From: Hexactinellida sp. DTS-2022
Lineage: Eukaryota > Porifera > Hexactinellida
Direction: 5' to 3'
Length of the DNA stretch: 64,000 nucleotides
Assembly (NCBI GenBank): GCA_028753945.1
Contig: JAPNXP010000012.1
Location: forward strand, 2,356,001-2,420,000
Position 1 is the first letter of the stretch; the number at the start of each line of letters is the position of its first letter. Shown here piece after piece: positions 33,764 to 45,874 of the stretch. The notes under the pieces were generated by a model. The model did not search any database. It saw only the letters and a program-made list of their open reading frames with translations, and was not told the DNA's origin. Made by a program: the position numbers and the translations under genes.

Positions 33764-36700
33764 TTAATGTGAGAACTTCTTCAGTTTTCGTTTTTCTATT
33801 CCTTTAGATGCAACAGCGGAGTTATAATTTTTAACCTTGTTAGCTAGTAAACAGTTGGCGGAAATGAAAATAAGATTTTTCCGGATAGTCAAAATAGAGG
33901 CACCACAAGAAATGCAACTCGATTTAGCAATCGCATCAGTCTCTTCTAAGAATATCAAGGTTACTTCCACAATAATTTTTCTGGATGATCCTTGCATCAA
34001 TATCGCCAACAAGTTGTCTTTGCTTTCAATTGTAATTAACGTCTTCCATAAAGTTACTATAGATTCGAGGATGAATTCAGATGGATACTTTAGGCCACCA
34101 CGGTCGGTTAATTGCAAAAGCCTGAACTCGGGTTGTGAATCTTCATCAAAGATAAAGTCTTTGTCAATGGTCAAAAGATCAATTCAACATGACATGGCTG
34201 AGTTTTTAAAATATATTTATGTACTACATAACCAGCAATAAAAACTAATGACTGAAGAGTCTGTAAACTACATTCAATGGAAGTTAGATCAACAATTTCA
34301 TCCCAGACTAGTTGGACATCGATTTCATCGCCATTATTCGTATCAAGGGATGAGTATTAATCAATAAATGTCTGAATTGAATATATGCCACAATCTTGTC
34401 GTGAAGCAAAAATATTTAATATGTTGGATAACTTGAGGCCACGTTCAGTTTCAAGGATTTGAAGATACGAGATATGATAGTTTGAACCTGACATCATACG
34501 ATATAGGCCAAAGTGATGTTCCAATGGATCTGTCTGTAAAAAGGATTTCAAAAGATAGTTAAATCCACAAAATCCAGTTAAATGGTTAGTCATCGGAGGC
34601 AATACTGTACAAACATGTTTAAAACTGGTAAATGTTTGTTTACTTAACTTTCCTACATTTCCTGGCATCGCCAGCCAAGTCTCTAAACAAATAACAACAC
34701 AAGCTAAGAATGAAAATCGTTCGTCCTGGTATGTTAGAGGTCTTGAAATATCATCATTCAAACGTTTACCTTTAAGTGGGGAATTTATGTTGAACAGTTT
34801 CCAAATTTGAAGAAGCTTTTCAACAAAGTCGTGTGTATTGTTTCTATCTTCTTGGTTACGGAGTTCATTCTGTAACTTCAGAGCTGCAACAGTTAATTCG
34901 TTGAATACTTTCAAAACAAGTTTCACATTTTGGCGCTCAATAGCAGAAGGATAACAAGTTTTGATAGTCAAGCTAGGAGATAACTTAGCTGAGGATTATT
35001 TCTCTAAATTATAGAGGAGACGCACATAACTAAAAGATGCAGATTAAACTTGAACAGGATACACACAGTAATCCAGCTTAATGTTCTGAAAGTTGGGAAA
35101 GTGAAACGTTTTCTGAATATCTTTCTGATTCAACCAGTTGTTTCGAATACTTTTCAAAATGTGCACAAAGTCAAAAATAACACAGAGTTTTCTTTTATTA
35201 TCAGAAGGGTGTGGTGCACTAGTCTCTAACTGTTTAGTTGGAGAAAATAACTTAAATAAGTTCACGTTTAAAGGGTAATTGTCGGTAGAAATAATCTGTA
35301 CTTTCAAACCGCCATATTTGATATACAAAATACAATACTTAATTATAGGAAAAAGGTATTCAGCAGATATAGATGCGCAAGGCATCAAACGAGAAATACA
35401 GGACCATTTTTTGTGTAAACTAGAAACCATGAATTATGATAGCGAATACAGTTTTTGAGGGGTTTTCAGGGGATAAATTAGGACCAAATATTTTCCCACC
35501 CTTTTATGAGATACAGTCGAAACCTGTTTATTCTAACACCGGTTTTTTCTAACTAATCGTTTTTTCTAACTAACTATTTATTCTAAACTTGTAAGAAATT
35601 ACAATTTTGTGTTATTTTAAATCGGTTTATTCTAACTATCAGATTTTTCTTAGTTTATTTCCGTGTAAAGAATTGGTTAGAAAAAACCGGTTTCGACTGT
35701 ATCAGACTTAACGTGGATCTCATCCATCTGAATAATTTTGAGAACTAAAAGAAGAAGTTACCTGGCTAAGGTAAGTACAAGAGTCGTTTTCCATCCAAAA
35801 GAAGAGTGCAACTTTTCTATTGTGTGAACATGTGGAAAAGAAATGCATTCTGAACTTTAGAGAAATTTGTAACTAGTAGGAGAAATCAGATGCGTTTTTT
35901 TGGCCAGAATTTGTGTAATAACATTATATCTCCTTCTTCTTGTAAATACCCACATTCTCTAGTTGGCCAAGAATAAATTGTAATCTTGGCAAATCGGAAC
36001 AATTTTATTCCGTTTTATCATTATCTTATATATTGCAAATGGCCTCCTCAATATATTATTTTGCTTTAGAGATATGGTAAGGATGTTTCTTCTTAGGGGA
36101 ATAGAGCTAAGTTTCAGAGTAATCTCTGTAAACCTCGTTTCAATTTGTCGAATATCAGTTGTAGAGATAAGTGAGAGACAAATGGACTCCCCATATATAT
36201 ATCCGTTCACAGATAAAAAAGAATTTATTTCAAGACAAACATCTGCACAAATATTATGATTTTCCATCTTAGGTAAAAAAATCTCACACAATTATCTGTT
36301 TAAATCCAAACTAACCAGTCAGTTGGGATTGTTATCAAAGCTAACTTATCTCGAATTTCTTGTATACAACCAACACGAAACTTCTCCATTTCTGTGTTCT
36401 CTGATCTCAAGCTGAGATTAGTTGCTCGGTTCATTAAATCTTCCTCTTTTGGAGTAGTAAGAGAACCGAGTTCGTTTGATTCTAATTAAAGGGGTAGAGG
36501 AATAATAAGACGAACAACCAGGGAGGAGAGAGGGGACAGCGCCAGGATTTAATTTGGGTCTTCCTCGCGGGACCTCATAGGATGTGCCATCTCCTCTGGG
36601 TACCGTGTGAAAATATTGAATATCTTCCTTCGGAAAATGCTTAGCACACACATACACCATTTTGAGGTCAGAAATATCCTACGATGGAGAGCACGTATCC

Positions 36701-36795
36701 AGGCATGTCGTAACTCAGGTGGACCATCTGGAAGTTTGAAAATTGGGACGCGCTCTTCTGGGGTATAATTACCCCTACAACCATGGCAGAACAGT
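33764..36795 (-). pseudogene. P-element transposase of copy D, fullest version
   Basis: In protein order: a THAP finger at about 36795-36620 (NYTPEERVPIFKLPDGPPEL, then a frameshift, then VCAKHF as C-x2-H) and a proline-rich AVPTIF-like box (GAVPSLLP); NDIRQIET-like sequence at 36291-35959; DEIHVKSD near 35720, split by a MITE; 35430-35044 with ISTDNYPLNVNLFKLFS and VIFDFVHILKSIRNNW; 34971-34357 with RLNDDISRPLTYQDERFSF, GKLSKQTFTSFKHV and LQTDPLEHHFGLYRMMSG; 34174-33764 with LLQLTDRGGLKYPSEFILES and the end KRKLKKFSH. This matches a full-length P transposase of about 850-900 residues. Acidic positions in DEIHVK, STDNY and the LEHHFG region are candidates for the catalytic triad. At least five frame breaks. 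Confidence 0.88.
35514..35699. mobile_element. Tigger-like MITE, TSD TA
   Basis: CAGTCGAAACC and GGTTTCGACTG with TA on both sides (35512-35513 and 35700-35701). The interior is repeated 'ttttttctaacta'. It splits the DEIHVKSD block of P element D. Confidence 0.88.
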
Positions 36796-37670
36796 TCGGC
36801 ATTGAGAAAAATTAAATATCTAACTATTAAAAAGAAAAAAGAGTCAAATATAGTACTAGGAAGTGCTTAAAATATCGGTGGAAGGAGAATTGTATGAATT
36901 AATTACTAAAATTAACAAAAATCAGTAACAAGTTGATCCAACTACTTTTAAAATATTTCTAACTGTACAGAGATAAATGTAAATGACTATGGGTCAATAA
37001 TAATATCGTACACTACTTCATCCTTGGTGCAAAATATCAGCTTTGATGGTATGCCTTAATTAGAGTAGGCTATGGAGTTTCATAAATTTAATCTTTACAG
37101 TTTAATTTACCATTTTTTTAGGACGTAATGACGCATAAGATCCCATTTTTATTGGTGGCGTAATTGATCCCTCAAACGCTACACGTTCTCGATATAATTT
37201 TTACAAATATTTATTAGTTATCTCAACTTCACAACAATATTCACTTACCCATAGCCTTCTATACATAAGGCCTCACAGTAAAATATGAAATCTGGACCAG
37301 GGATGCGGTCGCCGCCGGGAAACGAAATTGCAAATTTTTATCAAATTTAGTGACATTCCGCTTAAAAACAAATATTCCGGTGACTAGCAGTCGATATATA
37401 TCGAAAAATATGCATATTAACCACAAAGCTAATTTTAGAATTTTGTGTTTTTATTCACCCATAATATAACTAAGTGGTTTATGGTATATAACATACATAG
37501 CAAATTTATACTTTTATTACGCTCTACAGCTGAATAATCCATCTTGTTATTTATTTATGTCATTCCCATTAGTACAATACCCCTACAGAGGCCATTTGCC
37601 TATTAATTAATTAACCTTATAATTTGATTTATGCTACTACCCCATTAATTTATTAGTTTTTTTTCTAACG

Positions 37671-40353
37671 ATGCCCAACAGTTGTGCCGTTTTCGGATGC
37701 AAAATCAACTACAACGACGATCACCGTGTCCCAGTTTTTAAACTACCTACGAAACCAGATGACCTAAGACACAGATGGCTTCAGGTTCTTCGGAGAGACG
37801 ATTTACAATCATTCAAGGGGGTTTACGTGTGTGTAAATCATTTTCGCCAGGAGGATGTTGAGTATACTCACAAAGTTCCAAACGGAGATGGTACTTATCG
37901 TGAAATTCCAAGAGTCAACCCAAAGCTAAAAGATGGTGCCGTTCCAGTTTTTCTACCAAAACACCCTTCAATCTGTTCTCAATATATTAGCTCCAAAAAG
38001 CGCAGATGTGTGTCACCTACCTCAAAAGATGAGGAAATGTTCAATGAAGCATTAACACTTAGCCTGGCATCTGAGAGCAAAGAGATAGAGAAATATCAGA
38101 TCAATTGTTTCCAGGATATCCAAGCTAAGTTACCTTTGCTTTCCCTACCTAAAACATGGTATTTATGGTACCCAGATGATCATAGTCTAATTTATATGCT
38201 ACCTCTCTGACAGAACACAATATCATTGTCAACACCCATATATTAGTGTCCTTCGATTTGTCAGTTAGAGCTTATCGTAATGGAGAAATTTTACCAATTC
38301 CAATTTGCTCAATCAGCGATATACGACACCTTGAATCAATTCTCTGTGAGATTTCTATATCCCCTCGTCCTGTTCTGTCCACTGAATCTGTTTCAAAGAC
38401 CGTTAATGAGACTTTATCTTTAGCGAAGGACAATATCCAACTAATCATTAACAAAGTACTTTCATCTAATGGTGAATTAGAGTAACTGATTCCCCCGAAA
38501 TATCCAGGCTTCAATTCATCCAATGTCAGCTTGAAAACAGTATTGTACCCAAAAACAGGCGGAGGTACAACATCCTCACACAGGTTATGGCACTTAAAGC
38601 ACATTTAATTTCACCAGCATGTTATAAGTATCTTCAACAAATGGCTTGTCTATCTCTGCCTTAGGTCAACACTTTGGAGAAGTTGTATTCTTCATTCGGA
38701 CTTGAGTGTGAATTCTTTCCTTTCCTCAAGCAAGCGACATTCTTTCACTGAAGCTGAGAAACATATCGTTATGCAAATGGACGAAATTCACGTAAAATCT
38801 GATGTCACATATAAAGGAGGCAAGATATATGGTTCTAGTCTAAGCCCAGAAGATCCAATAAAGACTGTATTCGCTATTATGGTATCAAGTCTCCAGAAAA
38901 AATGGTCTACTATAGTTCGTCTATTACCATGTGACTCTCTTTCCGCTGAGAAGATATTCCCCATCATACTCGCTTGTTTTAAAGATATCGAAACTTGTGG
39001 TTTATGTGTGGATGTAATCTCAACAGATAACTATCCTCTTAACGTCAAGTTATTCAAACTATTCTCTCCTGTTGGTAAGCTTGAAACATGTGTAACCAGG
39101 ATAGTAAATTGGCAAGAGACTTGGGAATCACACTCTTTGAAAGATGGCAAATTGAGCAAGCAAACTTTTACAAGCTTAAGAGTCAAGACACGCGTGCATT
39201 GTACTCCCTCAAATAGTTAATTATCTAACTGGACAGTGTGGATATGCTTACATTTTAACACGTTTCTTACAGACAGATCCACTAGAGCACCATTTCGGAC
39301 TTTATCGGATGATGTCTGCATCAAATTACCATGTTTCGTACCTTCAAATTTTAGAAGCTGAACGTCGTTTGAAGATCTCCAATCTATTAACTCTATTTTC
39401 TAATACCAACACTCAACCATCCAGCCAGATTTCTATGGAGGAATTTATTCAGTCTTTCTCTCCCATTTATAGCGTACATACAGATACAGAAATTGACATT
39501 GATCCTTTTCTTGATGCTCTATCAGATGTATCAGCCATTGAGTACGATACCCCAACACTCCAGTCACTAGCTTTTATTGCTGGGTATGCTGCCTACCAAT
39601 ACCTTAAGCATTCTTCACCGTGCTTAATATGCCGAGATCTTTTAATTATCGACAAAGATATTCTAGTAGATGAATCCTTCGAATTCCGGTCCCAACTACT
39701 GCAGCTTTCTGATCGTGGTGATCTAAAGTATCCTTCAGAGCTTGCATTGGAATCTTTAATTATTGTTTGGAAGATTCTAACTATAATCCAAACTTGAAAG
39801 TAATAGTGAACTTAAGTCCTGTTGATAGAAGGTCAAACTAGAAAGATTTTAGTAACACTTGCTTTTTGCTCCCTAACTGGTCTTGATAGTGGTTTTGAAG
39901 GTTGGAGAACTACTTGTCCTTCTTGTAATGTGAAAGGTTCAACCATTCTATCAAGTCTCGTTCGGAGTGAAGCAAATTGTCTAATTGCAAATCTTGTCAA
40001 TAATTACAATTCGAGCCTTACTTTAAAGCAGTAGTTCTTAACCTGGGGGAAATTTCCTCCTGGGGTGAAATTTAGGGAATATATGGGGGAAATCAATTTA
40101 GACAAAATTAATAATAATAATAAAACCAAAATAAAATAATACCTCCTAACATGATCCACTATTGGCCGAGAAGCAGTTATCGCCAAAAAGCTAATAATTT
40201 GTAATTTCAAGGCTACATTATTCATTATACTACAAATGAAGGGGGAAATCGGGTAGAGTGAACAGGCCAAAAGGGGAAATGACATAAAAAAGGTTAAGAA
40301 CCACTGCTTTAAAGGGATTAGAAAAGCGGAAATTGAAAAAGTTCGATTCCTGA
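37671..40353 (+). pseudogene. P-element transposase of copy B, internally deleted
   Basis: The first frame (37671-38210, 179 codons) is an intact THAP domain: MPNSCAVFGC at the start, RHRWLQVLRR, YVCVNHF as C-x2-H, and the AVPTIF-type box GAVPVFLPK. Then come frames 38246-38485 (SISDIRHLESILCEI), 38702-39220 (MDEIHVKSDVTYKGGKIYG, first acidic block, and ISTDNYPLNVKLFKLFSP, second), 39309-39797 (SNYHVSYLQILEAERRL) and 39822-40034. The last part is split by a MITE and ends KLKKFDS with a stop at 40351. About 170 residues, including the FDFVHILKSIRNN block of D, are missing near 39090. Several frameshifts. Its intact THAP could still bind P ends if expressed; this is inference. Confidence 0.9.
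40029..40306. mobile_element. hAT-type MITE, TSD CTTTAAAG
   Basis: CAGTAGTTCTTAACCT and AGGTTAAGAACCACTG are inverted, flanked by exact CTTTAAAG (40021-40028 and 40307-40314). It is inserted in the last coding stretch of P element B and so is younger than B. Confidence 0.95.
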
Positions 40354-40669
40354 TTATTTAGATACGAGTTAGTTGTCTTTTGTGAAGTAACTATATCTAC
40401 CAGAGTAAATAGAGGTTTTCTAGTAGTTTCTGTATTGTGTATGTTATGTGACTGTATTCAAACTCACAAAGTAACAAGATTAATGGTATAATGAGAGTAT
40501 ACGTATTACTTTATTACAGTTGCTAGTTATTGAGGTAGCTGTTTTTAAGCAGTAGGTCACTATATTTGATCTAAAATTGCAATACCATAATTTTCGTTTC
40601 CCGGCTGCGACCGCATCCCTGGTCCAGATTTCATATTTTACTGTGAGGCCTTATGTATAGTAGGCTATG

Positions 40670-41181
40670 ATTAACCTAATTACCTGTTGTCAGGGCCGGC
40701 TTGAGCTGGTTTGCGGCCCCTCGTGTTGTGTTTATTCAAATCGATGTTTATTTGTACTAGTATAATTCTTTTATTTATTTGGAAAAAAGAAATCCGAGCA
40801 TTTATTATACATTTTGATAAAAAACTGGAAAAAAGAGTACACTGGATAAAAATGTTCCTAGCTTTACGACTTGCAAAATCACTGATTAATGTGGAATTAC
40901 ACATTGGTCATTTAAAGCTTTTCACCACCAAATCAGGTTACATTATAATATAGACAATTACTATATACTCATAAGATAGTTATATTACTACACTAATGTG
41001 GTTGAATGATGTATCTCAGTGGCAAGTAATAGTAGTGGTTAGAAATTATGTACATAGAGTATTTCGACCATGTAGTATTCAAATCTGAAGTCAGAATCCG
41101 TATATTGAAATTGCTTCAAAATGTTCAGAAATTATATAGTTATTCAGCTAATTAAATAGTTAATTTGTTTAACGGAAATAC
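40670..41181. other. Intronic, no gene seen
   Basis: AT-rich sequence. An 80-codon frame (40711-40953) has no recognisable motif and contains an ordinary lysine/isoleucine-rich composition. Confidence 0.3.
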
Positions 41182-42476
41182 GACACTTGTGTACAGAGAC
41201 ATTTGTGTACAAGACTAGTGTGACACTTGTGTACAACTTTGGTACGACATTTGTATACAGATTTTATAGCTGTAAATGGGTACATTAAGTGATGGATAAT
41301 GACCCATTCCTATTATTTTACAATGTCAACTTTATTCGTGTTATTTCAATTTAAATAGCTGATCAAACATACAAATATACGACAATCTGTCTTTATTTAT
41401 GAATGATAATTTTAGATATAAGGCAATCGATTAATGAGTTGAGTTAAGTAGAAGACTGAATTTATACGAATCTAAATTATCTGTTATTAGGAACTATTCC
41501 GATCTAATTATCCGTATGGAGTGTATAGCGACATTTGTGTACAGAGGTTGTGCATGGGGACACTTGTGTACAAGGACAGTCAACCCGGTAAGGTGAATAG
41601 ATTGTCTCATTAAAATGTATGCAAGTTTAACTTTACTAAATTAAACATTTTTACAATTCAATTTAAATATAATAATTAACAATTTTTAAGATAACAGTCC
41701 GGTTCTTTTATTCTAAACATTCAAGGAAGCAAAATTATGTTCGTATTATAGAGGCTTCCAGGGTTTCATCCAGGCTTGTGCATCGCGCCTACAGGCGCGT
41801 AAATTTGGATGAAAATTTTCTAGGTGCGCGAAAATTGAGGATGTTCGCATAGACTTAATACAAAACGATTAATTTAGGCGCGTGTGATCGATCTCACTCT
41901 AAATCTAGGCCGCGGGTAATTTAATCTGGATGAAAGCTTGGAGGCTTCTAATAAGCAAACTCAACTTAAACAAACCTTAGTTGTAATTTGGGAGCCGTAG
42001 TATTTGTTCATTATAATTATAATATTCTTATAAGCAGCCGAAAATTGTTCATAATATTAAGTAGACCTTATCCTGACTGTCAGTTTCTTTTTTTTTCACC
42101 CTTCATCCTATTTACAGTTAATTTCAATTCTTTTAAATTCAATATTCTATCAACTCAACTAAGTAATCGTTTGACTTATATCTAAAATTATCATTCATAA
42201 ATACAGGTAGATTGTCGTTTATTGTATGTTTGATCAGATAATTAAATTGAAATAATACGAATAAAGTTGATATTGTAAAATAATAAGAATGGGTCATTAA
42301 TCATTATCGATCACTTAATGTTACTCATTTACAGCTATACAGTCCTACACAAATGTCACTGAACACAAAAATTTGTCTACACAAATGTCGTACCAAAGTT
42401 GTACACAAATGTCACACTAAGCTGAAGACACATGTCGCACTAGTCTAGTACCTTAGTGTCTCTGTACACAAGTGTC
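41182..42476. mobile_element. Foldback-like element with ~250-300 bp inverted arms
   Basis: GACACTTGTGTACAGAGACA at 41182 has its complement TGTCTCTGTACACAAGTGTC at the right end. The inversion continues, with indels, through 'acaatgtcaactttattcg', and reaches 'gaatgataattttagatat' at about 41425 against 42178. Arms carry repeated ACATTTGTGTACA motifs; another pair lies at 41520-41580. No coding frame. A MITE (41759-41940) is nested in the middle. Confidence 0.8.
41759..41940. mobile_element. hAT-type MITE, TSD GAGGCTTC
   Basis: CAGGGTTTCATCCAG and CTGGATGAAAGCTTG with GAGGCTTC on both sides (41751-41758 and 41941-41948). The 182-bp interior has 'gcgcctacaggcgcg', a short palindrome typical of this family. 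Confidence 0.93.
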
Positions 42477-42489
42477 TCCCTTCGAGTTT

Positions 42490-43150
42490 AACACCTCCAT
42501 AAATATATAAATTCAAAAATAATGATATTTACTTTTGTTAACATAATGTTTCTTGTCAACAACAATGTTGAAGCATCTAGAAATGTTATTATGGTGCTAG
42601 GAGCTAGAATATTATATGAATACAAATTGTTGTTGTTCAAATACCTTTGGACGGTTAGTGTATAATGTCAATAAGCTCTTCTAAATCTCAACAAAACGAT
42701 GCAATATGACTAATTTATGCATGTCGGTCCCCCCTGTGGTGGTCAGCCCTGTTCAGCGGAAAAATCTGAACGTACCATAATCCGTGCCAGCCTGTATATA
42801 AATTATATTCCTTACTTACACTCACATATTATACACGTTTGCCTCCTATTTCATTTACCTAATACTTTGTAGACAACAGCTATAAATATTAATAATGAAA
42901 AATGTGCTAATAAATTCGTAGCTGGCATACTTGTTACCGAATACATTTTGATAAGTAGTTTAATATATAGTTTTTAGATTCCCCATCGCTTTAATACACC
43001 TTTTGTAAAACAAACTCATACAGACACGCAGTTTAATATCTTCACATTATTGTTTGTCCTCATATCCTCAAATGTCCTAATATCTTAGACATTTTTATTC
43101 ATTTCGTAGAGATACGCGGACAACCTCGGTTTATGAAGACATCCTCTTGT
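42490..43150. other. Intronic, no gene seen
   Basis: AT-rich and featureless to inspection. Confidence 0.3.
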
Positions 43151-43154
43151 CGAC

Positions 43155-43600
43155 CGAAGTGGACCATTGGTCAACATTGGTGATCCCCAGGGCAGTCGAG
43201 AGGGAGGTAGGCGGGGTAATTACCCTGGGCCCGGGGCCCGAGAAATCCTGTCTGTAAAGGTATGCATCGGCTTTATTGGCTGTACTATATAATACAAATG
43301 CGATAGTTTGCATTTAGTTTATTCACTTAACGATAACGAAACTAGAATAAGAGAGGGGACCCGCCCCCAAAATTATGACCCGGGGCCCGCTCGCGCTCTC
43401 GACTTCCCTGGTGACCCTCCATAGTATTTATGACCCGTGACCGACTTGACTCATAGTATTTATGACCCATCTAGTGACACATAATTCAGTCTCAATATAT
43501 ACTGCACATAGCAGAATAGTATCAGAAACACAGGAAAATTGGATAACATAAGAGCAGAATAAATCCCATCTGACCCATGACCAATCACCCATGACCATTG
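43155..43600. mobile_element. Second copy of the 'gacccat' hAT-type element, with nested MITE
   Basis: GAAGTGGACCATTGGTCAAC and ATTGGTGATCC match the end of the outer element at 20000-23566 (in complement). 'tatttatgacccgtgacc' and 'gacccatgacc' repeats follow. The right terminus is decayed. It is split by 43188-43410. Confidence 0.65.
43188..43410. mobile_element. GC-rich hAT-type MITE
   Basis: CAGGGCAGTCGAGAG and CTCTCGACTTCCCTG are inverted ends. The flanks GTGATCCC and GTGACCCT match at six of eight. GGGCCCGGGGCCCG-type palindromes near each end make this one of the most GC-rich spots in the window. Confidence 0.82.
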
Positions 43601-43880
43601 CATTATGTGCTCCTCATTTTTGCCCAGGGGTTTGCTATGTACCATACAACACACTTGAAAATACATTTTGAGATTTATGGACTTTACTATTTTTCTAAAT
43701 ATATTGATATACGTATATGTTTTCTATTAATTCATTAGATATTCTTTCTTTCCAGACCGTTCCAATATTTTGATCATGTAGTCAGGACCGTTTAGAAAAA
43801 AAATCAATGACGGTCCGTCGTTGTAGTCCATGAAATTGCCAGATCGCTGCATCTCTGAGATGGATAAGACGTACCTTGGT

Positions 43881-44092
43881 CAGTGGCGGCGCCAGGATTC
43901 CAGCTCTTGGGGGGCACAGGGGGGGTTGAAAAATATTAGGAAGGGCACAAATTTAATAAAATCTCCACAGTGTTGGAAATATAAATTTCATCCTATACAT
44001 TACTCAATATCATACCTTTGTGCCACCCCTCAGAGGGGGGGCACATAAAATTCAAGGGGGGCCTGAGCCACCCCCTGCCCCCCCCCCCCCCG
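43881..44092. mobile_element. hAT-type MITE, TSD ACCTTGGT
   Basis: Starts CAGTGGCGGCGCCAGGATT. The right end has decayed into a C-run. Exact ACCTTGGT flanks (43873-43880 and 44093-44100) set the limits. Same family as 46954-47293. Confidence 0.85.
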
Positions 44093-44130
44093 ACCTTGGT
44101 TAGTACGTACTTTTGCTTGTTTAACGGCAG

Positions 44131-44207
44131 TTTTCGCGCTCCTAAACGATAACTCTTCCCAATTTATACGCCTCTAGGCGTATTGCGCGCTCCTGGATAA
44201 AGCCCTG
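44131..44207. mobile_element. MITE fragment of the TTATCCAGGAGCGCGC family
   Basis: TCGCGCTCCTAAAC and the end GCGCTCCTGGATAAAGCCCTG-like (last bases ATAAAGCCCTG) match the mirrored 61821-62013 element. An AT microsatellite follows. Confidence 0.6.
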
Positions 44208-44539
44208 TATATATATATATATTTTGAGGAGCGGAAGTTAGAATCCGCTCCAAATTTGGTGCGAATTTGTTTATTAAATATGACTGGACCGTACGTACCG
44301 ATGAAGCGGTCAAAGTTCCTCCAATCTTCGATCAGTCCAGGCCGATGAACCGAACCAGACCAATGGACCGGTCCAGACCTTCTTGAAATAAGCGGACCTA
44401 ACCGACCTTAACCCGGCAGCTCCGTTCCCGGTCTGGATCGCAGCATCTCTGATCCATATCTACTATTCGAAATACTGACTTGTACAATGTTGTATATACC
44501 ATTGTATGGTAACAAATCTCCAACGATAAGATACAAGTA

Positions 44540-44723
44540 CAGTCAACTCCGCTTAATAGAGCCACCTCGTGACCAGGTTGTATTGACCCGATTAAGCGGA
44601 GAAACTGATTGACCGAAAATATTGTAAGCCAAACTGCAATTCTGTCCAATAAATCCTGGTAATTTTGACCCGATTAAGCGGAGAAACCGATTAACAAGTG
44701 GCTTTATTACGCGGAGTTGACTG
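44540..44723. mobile_element. Tigger-like miniature element
   Basis: CAGTCAACTCCGCTTAATA and the complement TATTACGCGGAGTTGACTG are inverted ends. 'cgattaagcggagaaac' is repeated inside. TA lies on the left; the right flank is TT. Confidence 0.75.
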
Positions 44724-45215
44724 TTTTTCTAACCCTCAAACCACTTCAAAAACACTAACTAAACTTACTGAGTCCTGCTAATAGTTTTATAGTTTCCCTA
44801 CCAGCCGATTTTAGATGAATATTTTTTATTTATTTGACATTAAATTTGTGTTTAATATTCTAATGCTTATTCAGCCAATCATATATAAAAAAATTGGTTA
44901 TTAGAGAAAAGTACGTAGTTACCGAGGTTATGTCTTATGCCGAGTTCTTACTAAGCGAGTTCCACTGTATTTATTTTGTATATAATGCTCAATTTATTAG
45001 GATGAGTTTATTATCATATTTTTAGCAAGACTAATGGGTCGAGTATTTGTCTTATTTTCATTATTTGTAATCACATTAACTTATCATAGTTTTATTCAGG
45101 TATTGGTCATCTCAGATCATCAGTAAGATATGAGCCAAGTTCATTGCTACACTATAGACACATATAATTTATCTACTAGCAATTTTTCTGGAAACCTGAG
45201 TTTATTATTCATAGG

Positions 45216-45371
45216 CATAGGCGTCGTAACCCGCCCGGGTGCCCGGAAATGTCCGGGCGGCCCGGAAGGGTTGTCCCTATGCTACTAATACTATACCCGC
45301 AGTTCACCCGGACATTACCCGGAATTTCCGGGCGGCCCGAAGGATTGACCTTTGCATTTGCGACGCCTATG
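45216..45371. mobile_element. hAT-type MITE, TSD TTCATAGG
   Basis: CATAGGCGTCG and CGACGCCTATG are inverted ends, with exact TTCATAGG on both sides (45208-45215 and 45372-45379). The interior is a run of 'cccggaaatgtccgggcgg' palindromes. Confidence 0.93.
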
Positions 45372-45695
45372 TTCATAGGACTATTTATTAGAAGAATGAT
45401 GCAAAAATTAGATCAGTCAGCAATTACTTTTCAAGCTTATCTTGGGATGCTATAACTTTTCGGAAACGGCTATTTTCTTTTCTCGTTATTATCCCATCCC
45501 TAATTTGGGCCATATGTAGAGAAATATTAAAAATATTAATTTACATCTTTTTAACACATCTTTACATGCAGAGGCGTCACAGATATCCTGCCTTGGTGAG
45601 GATGGTGCTTTCATATGGCAGGTTTCAAGAAATATTTCTTAGTACCTTAATTCATATGTTTTTCGCTTTGTCTGTTTTGATTTTATCTGGTTTAG

Positions 45696-45874
45696 GTATT
45701 TGTGTTGAAGTATGTGAAGTCGTTGAAGTGCGTTGTAAAGGTAGTCAACTAAGCAAAAGAGACCTCATACTTGCAGATAGAAGTAAACAAAAAATAAACT
45801 GCACTTTATGGGGAACCGAAGCTATCAATTGCAATATTTCTGGCAACCCTCTCATTCTACTAAAATTTGCAAAA
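45696..45874 (+). CDS. RPA1: RPA1-like gene, exon (core of DBD-B)
   Basis: It follows a T-rich tract and TTTAG. With the G from 19283 it begins GICVEVCEVVEVR and continues SKRDLILADRSKQKINCTLW and GNPLILLKFAK. It aligns with vertebrate [32 protein letters not shown] and PVLAIKGAR. The W of CTLW corresponds to the DNA-stacking Trp361 of human RPA70. It ends AAA|GTATGT, a strong donor, in phase 0. Length 179 bp, open throughout. The upstream sequence is open back to 45566 but differs in character, and the phase match to exon 19076-19283 favours the acceptor at 45694-45695. Confidence 0.9.

Larger units (their letters stand above)
33491..37074 (-). mobile_element. P element, copy D, both ends present
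   Basis: CATAGCCTACTCTATATAAG at 33491 and its complement ending GGCTATG at 37074 are inverted. The inner blocks CCATCAAA and GATGAAGTAGTGTACGAT also recur in mirrored order (33515-33550 and 36998-37050). The size is 3.58 kb with one MITE inside. No clear 8-bp duplication was found (flanks TAGAGATA and GAGTTTCA). Confidence 0.9.
37250..40669 (+). mobile_element. P element, copy B, long inverted ends
   Basis: The terminal inverted repeats are about 77 bp: 37250-37327 starting CATAGCCTTCTATACATAAG and 40593-40669 as its complement. Only a few bases differ, including the inner TGGACCAGGGATGCGGTCGC. This is longer than the recognisable ends of the other copies. It lies 175 bp from element D with the two coding strands pointing away from each other. 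The target duplication is not clear. Confidence 0.93.
19284..45695 (+). other. 26.4-kb transposon-filled intron of the RPA1-like gene
   Basis: The donor is TTG|GTTAAGT at 19284 and the acceptor is TTTAG|GT at 45694-45695. The phases match (1 base plus 2 bases make glycine, as in the conserved IIGIC block). It contains parts or all of at least three hAT elements, four P-type or unclassified transposase relics, a LINE and more than ten miniature elements on both strands. Confidence 0.8.

Noticed and set aside
33491-37074. 8-bp target duplication for P elements D and B
   Set aside because: Flanks do not match convincingly, so none is claimed.
45566-45695. Upstream part of the 136-codon frame containing the RPA1-like exon
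   Set aside because: Open by chance; it does not align with RPA1, and the TTTAG acceptor with phase match cuts it off.
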